From positions 350,446-414,445 of the forward strand of contig DDPF01000013.1 in the NCBI GenBank assembly GCA_002342065.1: 64,000 nt of DNA. Reading direction: 5' to 3'. Shown piece by piece: positions 59,559-64,000 of this stretch. This DNA is from Bacteroidetes bacterium UBA2475 (lineage in GTDB: Bacteria > Bacteroidota > Bacteroidia > B-17B0 > Aurantibacillaceae). The position numbers were made by a program, and so were the translations under genes. Position 1 is the stretch's first letter. Every line of letters starts with the position of its first letter. Under the pieces are notes generated by a model. It saw nothing but the letters and a program-made list of their open reading frames with translations. It ran no database searches and was not told where the DNA came from.

Positions 59559-60683
59559 ATGAATGTAACTTTAGAGCGCTTATGGCATAAAGAAAAAGAT
59601 TGCCTTGCTGTGAAATTTAAATATGATGTTGTAATAGCAAATCAAATAAGGAAATTTGATGCTGCTCGTTGGAGTTATACTCACAAGGCCTGGCTACTAC
59701 CATACAGTCAGCATCATGTAAACGAGGTTTGTAAATTATTAAATAACGAACACTCTATCATCTTTAAAGACGACCTAAAAGCAATTGAAATTCCAAAAAC
59801 CAATAAAGAGTTGCAACTAGTTAATGCTTTGGCAGGACTAAATGAAGACACTCAGAAAAAAGTAAAAGAGTTTGAGAACTGGATGCAGTCTAAAAGATAC
59901 AGCAGCAGTACAATTGGAACTTATACAGATGCACTTAAAACTTTTTTGCGCTTTTATGCTAACAAAGCGGTTTCTGAAATAAATAATAACGATGTAATTA
60001 TTTTTAATAACGAATATATTTTAAAAAATAAATTCTCAGCCTCGTATCAAAACCAGGTTGTTAATGCTATCAAATTATTTTTTAAGACTATTGAATTAAA
60101 AAGTATGGAAACAGAATTGGTTCACCGTCCAAAAAGAGCCTTAGTGTTGCCAAATGTATTAAGTAAGCAAGAAATAAAGCTGATCTTAACAGCACAAAAA
60201 AACATTAAACATAAAACCATGTTGAGTTTAATTTATAGTTGTGGCTTGAGGCGAAGCGAATTATTAAACCTTAAGCTAAAAGATATTGACTCTAAGCGCG
60301 GCCTTGTTATAATAAGACAAGCTAAAGGCAAAAAAGACCGTATTACGCCTTTGTCAGAAAAAATATTAGTATTGCTTCGCGAATATTTTGTTGCGTATAG
60401 CCCAAAAGAGTGGTTATTTGAAGGGCAAAGCGGTGTTGGACAATATGATGAGCGCAGTTTGGCCAGCGTTTTAAAACAGGCCCTTGAAAAAAGTAAAATT
60501 AATAAACCGGTAACCTTGCATTGGTTAAGGCATAGTTACGCTACTCATTTGTTGGAAAATGGAACTGACTTACGCTACATACAAGAGATCTTAGGCCATA
60601 GTCGAAGCACAACTACAGAGATCTATACCCATGTAAGTAATAAAAGTATTCAAAAGGTAATCTCACCGTTTGACAGCTTGTAG
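59559..60683 (+). CDS. Tyrosine recombinase next to an attC-like cassette array
   Basis: A 374-residue integrase. Residues 1-90 form an extra N-terminal domain (KFDAARWSYTHKAWLLPYS); about 100-185 the SAM-like core-binding domain (VKEFENWMQSKRYSSSTIGTYT); the rest the catalytic domain. The catalytic set is complete: Arg231 (GLRRSEL), Lys about 256 (AKGKKDR), His321 and Arg324 (HWLRH), His347 (LGHSRS) and Tyr356 (IYTHVS). The end, SPFDSL, resembles the SP-D-L ending of IntI. But Arg-to-His spacing is 90 residues, as in XerC/D, not about 130 as in IntI1, so the IntI-specific insertion is missing. It likely recombines the attC-like sites downstream; this is inference. Same strand as the cassettes. 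Confidence 0.9.
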   Translation: MNVTLERLWHKEKDCLAVKFKYDVVIANQIRKFDAARWSYTHKAWLLPYSQHHVNEVCKLLNNEHSIIFKDDLKAIEIPKTNKELQLVNALAGLNEDTQKKVKEFENWMQSKRYSSSTIGTYTDALKTFLRFYANKAVSEINNNDVIIFNNEYILKNKFSASYQNQVVNAIKLFFKTIELKSMETELVHRPKRALVLPNVLSKQEIKLILTAQKNIKHKTMLSLIYSCGLRRSELLNLKLKDIDSKRGLVIIRQAKGKKDRITPLSEKILVLLREYFVAYSPKEWLFEGQSGVGQYDERSLASVLKQALEKSKINKPVTLHWLRHSYATHLLENGTDLRYIQEILGHSRSTTTEIYTHVSNKSIQKVISPFDSL

Positions 60684-60702
60684 AAATTTAAAAAAACTGA
60701 GG

Positions 60703-61242
60703 ATGAAAGAAGATGATAAAAATATAGTCCCTGAGGAGGTTTTGTTAAGCAAAATTTATTTTATAAGAAAAGAAAAAGTAATGTTGGATAAAGATCTGGC
60801 CTTGCTGTATGGTGTTAAGCCGATCAGATTGCGCGAACAGGTAAAACGCAACATCGGTAGGTTTCCGGAGCATTTTATGTTTCAATTGAATAAGCATGAA
60901 ACTGAGATGTTGGTATCGCAAAATGCGATACCTTCATTAAAACACCTAGGTGGTTATTTACCTTATGCTTTTACCGAGCATGGCGTGCTAATGCTTGCCA
61001 ACGTTCTAAGAAGTGAAAGAGCCATAAGCGTTAGCATACGAATAATAGAGCTATTTGTTAAATTGCGTAAATTAACTATGAGCCAGGATGAGCTGCGGCT
61101 TGAGATAGAAAGGATAAAACGAAAAGTGGACAACCATGACAAGAACATTGAGCTTGTTTTTAGTTATTTTGATGAGTTAGCTGAAGGAAAGAAAAAAAGC
61201 CAGACTAAAAGGCGAATTGGTTTTAGAATAGGTAAAAAATAA
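60703..61242 (+). CDS. ORF6N domain-containing protein
   Basis: A 179-residue protein. The ATG at 60703 has GAGG just upstream; the frame runs to a TTG at 60670 overlapping the integrase end. VPEEVLLSKIYFIRKEKVMLDKDLALLYGVKPIRLREQVKRNIGRFPEHFMFQLNKHE is the ORF6N DNA-binding domain known from phage and mobile elements. GGYLPYAFTEHGVLMLANVLRSERA follows as usual. A C-terminal coiled coil (LRLEIERIKRKVDNHDKNIELVFSYF) may dimerise it. Co-transcribed with the recombinase. Possibly a regulator or accessory factor of the recombination; this is inferred from position. Confidence 0.85.
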   Translation: MKEDDKNIVPEEVLLSKIYFIRKEKVMLDKDLALLYGVKPIRLREQVKRNIGRFPEHFMFQLNKHETEMLVSQNAIPSLKHLGGYLPYAFTEHGVLMLANVLRSERAISVSIRIIELFVKLRKLTMSQDELRLEIERIKRKVDNHDKNIELVFSYFDELAEGKKKSQTKRRIGFRIGKK

Positions 61243-61273
61243 GCCCAAAATGATTAAATTAGCATTACCAAAA

Positions 61274-61320
61274 AGGATGGAAAAACCATCCTTATCCTGC
61301 AAAAACAGCAAGATAAGGAT
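61274..61320 (+). promoter_or_regulatory. Two overlapping hairpins after the ORF6N gene
   Basis: AAGGATGG/CCATCCTT (61274-61293) and ATCCTTATC (61288-61296)/GATAAGGAT (61312-61320) share bases, so they exclude each other, as in an attenuator. No T run follows. May be the terminator of the recombinase operon or part of a site used by the recombinase. Nothing else is seen in 61243-61343. Confidence 0.5.
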
Positions 61321-61343
61321 GAAAAAATCAGTCCTATAAGGTA

Positions 61344-61352
61344 GTTAGCAGC
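61344..61352 (+). other. attI-like recombination core before the first cassette
   Basis: GTTAGCAGC has the same GTTAGCAG start as the right-hand core of the first attC-like site (62385). It is 101 bases after the ORF6N gene. If it is the insertion point, the first cassette runs 61345-62385. It lacks the paired arms of an attC. This is position-based inference. Confidence 0.4.
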
Positions 61353-61503
61353 AAGTGGAGGGACAGGTCCCGACAGACAAGACCTTCAGACAAAGGCCAA
61401 TTGATTAAAATAATTGACCAGTTACAAAGTCAGACGGACTCATAAGTATTTTGACTGCTGAGCTAACTTTAAAATTTTGTATATTTGAGTTATACCGACT
61501 TAC

Positions 61504-62196
61504 ATGAGGCATTACATTATAATAGGTATTCTTTCGATTTTCATTTTTTCAGAATGTAAAAAGGATAATAATAATCCATCATCTGGTGGTCTTCCTTGTC
61601 ATTGTCCTCCGGCTTGTCCTAACCCTCCTACGCCAATAACAGACACCAATATGCTGAAATGCAAATTCAAGGCTGGAACTTTTTGGGTTTTTAAGGACTC
61701 CCTCACAAACAACATCGACACGCTTTTGGTTGAAAGTCTTAGTTCATATTCAAATGGCGTTCCAGGTATTCCCGGCTCCTATTGTCCGGTTGAAAGGCTT
61801 TCAATGAAAACTGTATTCAAAAATGACACAGGAAATGTTCTAATTCACTTCACTTACGTAATTACTAATGATGGTTTCATTTTAAACAACGATTTCTTTT
61901 GGGTCGCCGGTGCACAACCACTTCCATATGCATTTAATTCGTTCAATGTTGGCACGACCTACAAGACCTGGGATTCATTGTTTGTGTTTGATCGGTATTA
62001 CAAAAAAGTTGGTGAGTCTTACGCCGTACAATTCACAAGTACTGAATATATAAATAATCCTACGCGCATGTATTGTCAAAGCTTTAAAAGCTACTTTAAC
62101 ACGGAGTTCGGATTTCTTCAATTTGATCTTCGAGACCGTTTGACTGGACTGCTGACTGGAAGAAGAAAAATAATTGCAAGGAACATCATAAGATAA
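61504..62196 (+). CDS. Cassette 1 lipoprotein of unknown function
   Basis: A 230-residue protein with a lipoprotein-like signal MRHYIIIGILSIFIFSECKKDNNN; the residue before the Cys is Glu, which is unusual, but CKKDN is typical of Bacteroidota lipoproteins. A Cys/Pro-rich stretch (LPCHCPPACPNPP) follows. The rest is beta-rich (AGTFWVFKDSLTNNIDTLLVESL). TATATTTG at 61480-61487 could be its -7 element; there is no TTTG at the right distance. The gene ends 19 bases before the first attC-like site and is the payload of the first cassette. Confidence 0.65.
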   Translation: MRHYIIIGILSIFIFSECKKDNNNPSSGGLPCHCPPACPNPPTPITDTNMLKCKFKAGTFWVFKDSLTNNIDTLLVESLSSYSNGVPGIPGSYCPVERLSMKTVFKNDTGNVLIHFTYVITNDGFILNNDFFWVAGAQPLPYAFNSFNVGTTYKTWDSLFVFDRYYKKVGESYAVQFTSTEYINNPTRMYCQSFKSYFNTEFGFLQFDLRDRLTGLLTGRRKIIARNIIR

Positions 62197-62215
62197 ACTT
62201 TGTGCCGCCACCTTC

Positions 62216-62391
62216 TGCTAACCAGCAAGCAAAAGTAAGCGGGCAGACTCGGTCATCGTTCGCGCGCAAGAAAGCGGCAGACAATTTGTTTGCGGCTCAC
62301 TAATAAAGTAAGTATCTTTAAATAACCTTTTGTAGGTAAAGTAAGTTGATGCTTCGAAAGCCCGCCTACTCTTGCTTGCAAAACGTTAGCA
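62216..62391 (+). other. attC-like recombination site 1
   Basis: A 176-base imperfect inverted repeat. Left core TGCTAAC (62216-62222) is the exact complement of the right core GTTAGCA (62385-62391). Inner arms at 62225-62244 and 62360-62379 are complementary over 20 positions with two exceptions. Both exceptions are A opposite C on the top strand, hence T opposite G on the bottom strand, so the bottom strand folds better, as known for integron attC sites. The central ~115 bases are unpaired or weakly paired and hold a promoter. Confidence 0.75.
62289..62320 (+). promoter_or_regulatory. Promoter inside attC-like site 1
   Basis: TTTG (62289-62292), 20 bases, TATCTTTA (62313-62320): a good match to the Bacteroidota TTTG-N19-21-TAnnTTTG promoter. 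It points at the GIY-YIG gene starting at 62435, so the leader of that mRNA would contain the right arm of the site. Confidence 0.65.
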
Positions 62392-62434
62392 GGCATAACC
62401 GCAGACGACGAATCCTAAGATATTTAAGTTGACA

Positions 62435-63217
62435 ATGAGTCATGAGTTTTATATATATCTCCTAATTGACCCTCGCACCGACAAAGTTTTTTACGTTGGA
62501 AAAGGTAAGGGCAATCGAATGTATGAACACAAAACAGAAGCCCTAAAAAAAAGACACTACAATAAACATTTAGAAAATACAATTCTTAAAATTCTTTCTC
62601 TTGGCCTAACAGTAAAATACTCAAAGGTTTTTATTAGTGAAAGCGAAGCGGACTGTTTTATAAAAGAAATTGAAACCATTTTATTCTTTGGCCTCGACAA
62701 TTTGTGTAATTTGACAGAGGGAGGAGAAGGCTCTTCGGGTTATAAACATACGGACATAGCATTAGAAAAAATGCGTGAAAATGCATTTAAAAGAAATTGG
62801 GTTGGCGAAAAAAATCCAAATTACGGGGGCGGACATTGGACAGAAGAAACGAAAAAAAGATTTAGTGAATTTCAAAAACTAAGTATGCTAGGAGAAAAAA
62901 ATCCTTTCTTCGGCAAAAAACATAATGACGCTTCTCGTTCCAAAATGAGTGAATTTCACTCTGGTAAAATTCTGACCGAAACTCATAAAAAGAAAATTAG
63001 TGACAATAATGCATTCAAAGGAAAGAAAAGACCTGATCATTCGGTAAAAATGTCGGGTGAGAATAATCCTAAGGCTAAATTGACACTCGAAAAAGTAATT
63101 GCAATACGGACTAAATATAAATCAGGGACAACCTCATACAGTAAATTAGCGAACGAATATAAAGTCGACAAATCAACAATCGCAGACATTATAAAAGAGA
63201 ATATTTGGCGGACATAA
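62435..63217 (+). CDS. Cassette 2: GIY-YIG nuclease-like protein with NUMOD3 repeats
   Basis: A 260-residue protein; the frame opens at a TTG at 62429 but the ATG at 62435 is preferred. EFYIYLLIDP ... VFYVGKGKGNRMYEH is a LEM-3-like GIY-YIG nuclease domain with Gly, Tyr, Arg and His in place (first ~100 residues). NUMOD3-type repeats follow (NPNYGGGHWTEETKKRFSEFQ, NPFFGKKHNDASRSKMSEFHSG, NAFKGKKRPDHSVKMSG) and a C-terminal helix-turn-helix (SYSKLANEYKVDKSTIADIIKENIW). Such proteins occur as homing endonucleases. Here it is a cassette payload followed by attC-like site 2. A defence or mobility role is possible but not shown. Confidence 0.8.
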   Translation: MSHEFYIYLLIDPRTDKVFYVGKGKGNRMYEHKTEALKKRHYNKHLENTILKILSLGLTVKYSKVFISESEADCFIKEIETILFFGLDNLCNLTEGGEGSSGYKHTDIALEKMRENAFKRNWVGEKNPNYGGGHWTEETKKRFSEFQKLSMLGEKNPFFGKKHNDASRSKMSEFHSGKILTETHKKKISDNNAFKGKKRPDHSVKMSGENNPKAKLTLEKVIAIRTKYKSGTTSYSKLANEYKVDKSTIADIIKENIWRT

Positions 63218-63238
63218 AACTGTGTGGCGGTTACGACC

Positions 63239-63416
63239 TGCTAACAGCAAGCCATGGCGCAATGCGGGCGGACGTGCAAGGCTTTTGCAAATTTAAGGTC
63301 GCTTCGCGGACTGACATTTTCATTTTGCAAAAGACTAAAAAACACATATCTTTAAAAAAACGTTTCGGCAGACAGTGTTCCATTAGCGCACTGCGCAAGC
63401 TTGCCAAACGTTATAG
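63239..63416 (+). other. attC-like recombination site 2
   Basis: A 178-base site with the same plan as site 1. Left core TGCTAAC (63239-63245) and right core GTTATAG (63410-63416) share the complementary TAAC/GTTA. Inner arms: GCAAGC (63247-63252) pairs with GCTTGC; then, past a loop of four versus two bases, GCGCAATGCG pairs with CGCACTGCGC, again with one A-C that is T-G on the bottom strand. Inside, CTTTTGCAAA (63282-63291) and TTTGCAAAAG (63324-63333) form another perfect arm pair. It follows the GIY-YIG stop by 21 bases. Confidence 0.75.
63324..63354 (+). promoter_or_regulatory. Promoter inside attC-like site 2
   Basis: TTTG (63324-63327), 19 bases, TATCTTTA (63347-63354): the same -7 octamer and nearly the same spacing as in site 1. 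Directed at the membrane-protein gene starting about 63449. Its TTTG lies in the right arm of the inner hairpin. Confidence 0.65.
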
Positions 63417-63448
63417 GTAACCAGCCAGACGACGATAAAACTGACAAC

Positions 63449-64000
63449 TTGGAAAGAGACTATTCACATATCGACACTAAAAAAAGTATTTTGACGGGTA
63501 GTTTGCGGTTTAAAGACAGCTTTTTAAATATCGCAAACGCATTAATTATTATTTTATTTTTTTCATTTTTAGTTGGCATTTTTATATTCTCAATAAATAG
63601 ACAACTTCACGACAAGACTGTTTCGGTTGACTATACATACTTAATACTAAAAATTATTGCCATCATAATTTTCTCATATGTGGTATTCCGCAAACTGACA
63701 GAAAAAAAGCTGTTTAAAATCAAAACGAATTTACCTAAAGACAAATCTCGACAACTAATTGACGACTACTTCACACGACTTAAATATAGAAGTTGGAATA
63801 GCTCAAAAGACATGGCAAGCTACTCGGACAGCTCAACTTTTATAGGTACTTATAATTATTTCATCATACCTCTAGACAATGAAGTTTTATTTACTGTAAT
63901 TAAAGATCAAAACAGACTTCCTCTTCCTGCTATAATTACACTTTGGACAACTCGTAGCGACCTAAAAAGGGTATTAAGCAGATGTAAGCTCCCCCAAAAT
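63449..64000 (+). CDS. Cassette 3 membrane protein, 3'-truncated
   Basis: The frame is open from before 63410 to the end of the window. TTG at 63449 is the best start; the only in-frame ATG lies after the membrane region. It codes for an N-terminal cytosolic stretch, two membrane segments (ALIIILFFSFLVGIFIF and YLILKIIAIIIFSYVVF) and a soluble domain (KDKSRQLIDDYFTRLKYRSWNSSKDM ... TFIGTYNYFIIPLDNEVLFTVIKDQNRLPL). At least 184 residues. No family recognised. It is the payload of the third cassette, whose end and attC site are outside the window. Confidence 0.65.
   Translation, partial: MERDYSHIDTKKSILTGSLRFKDSFLNIANALIIILFFSFLVGIFIFSINRQLHDKTVSVDYTYLILKIIAIIIFSYVVFRKLTEKKLFKIKTNLPKDKSRQLIDDYFTRLKYRSWNSSKDMASYSDSSTFIGTYNYFIIPLDNEVLFTVIKDQNRLPLPAIITLWTTRSDLKRVLSRCKLPQN

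Noticed and set aside
59559..60683. Calling the recombinase IntI
   Set aside because: The Arg-to-His spacing lacks the IntI-specific insertion, so I call it a tyrosine recombinase only.
61344..61466. Inverted words GTTAGCAGC and GCTGAGCTAAC as a further attC-like site
   Set aside because: The cores are in the order GTTA...TAAC, opposite to attC, and the inner sequence shows no paired arms.
63205..63420. 71-codon ORF after the GIY-YIG gene
   Set aside because: It lies inside attC-like site 2 and has no protein-like features; the inverted-repeat structure explains the sequence better.

Overview
The window looks like chromosomal DNA from an AT-rich member of the Bacteroidota (Flavobacteriia/Sphingobacteriia-like). 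Four things point there: many secreted proteins ending in type IX secretion (T9SS) sorting domains (seven type A, two type B/gliding-motility type), 'SSCKKD'-type lipoproteins, promoters of the TTTG-N19-21-TAnnTTTG kind, and the futalosine menaquinone gene mqnE. There is no rRNA, tRNA, CRISPR array, prophage or transposase that I can recognise.

Layout. 3-2048: C-terminal part of an SMC/MukB-like ATPase, cut by the window edge. 2134-11994: accessory region of secreted proteins and lipoproteins, a split YeeE/YedE sulfur transporter flanked by a duplicated leader segment, two dehydrogenase-fold enzymes and a T9SS deacetylase-like protein. 12095-18479 (minus): a T9SS protein, a lipoprotein, a coupled trio (GlcNAc-type kinase, TSUP transporter, MFS/spermidine-synthase fusion) and rpsP. 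18601-32356: largely core metabolism: universal stress protein, phaB- and phaJ-like genes, rlmI-like methyltransferase, mqnE, ubiX-like gene, thrS-infC, two tandem type I signal peptidase genes, WbqC. 32600-43204: secreted PPIase, a cytochrome c/copper monooxygenase-like protein, and a minus-strand envelope operon (GH3/serine hydrolase, glycosyltransferase, methyltransferase, O-antigen-ligase-like protein, M23 peptidase). 43346-49876: two giant adhesin-like T9SS type B paralogues that share about 1 kb of nearly identical DNA; the second has an in-frame stop. 50048-59497: uvrD/pcrA-like helicase, three T9SS type A proteins including an M43 metalloprotease, a lipoprotein and an MBL-fold hydrolase.

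The most interesting region is 59559-64000. A tyrosine recombinase without the spacing typical of integron IntI is followed by an ORF6N protein and then by genes in one orientation. These genes are separated by two ~177-bp imperfect inverted repeats that have the architecture of integron attC sites: TGCTAAC ... GTTA ends, complementary inner arms, and arm mismatches that become G-T pairs only on the bottom strand. Each of the two sites also carries a Bacteroidota-type promoter. I read this as an integron-like cassette array (lipoprotein, GIY-YIG nuclease, two-TM membrane protein) continuing beyond the window.

Other structure: three copies of a ~140-bp palindromic MITE-like element, three copies of a 'GCAGATTTC' inverted repeat, a 'CGTCATTGCGAG' palindrome, infC starting at an AUC codon, and a second signal peptidase gene with Gln in place of the catalytic Lys and no standard start codon before its membrane anchor.
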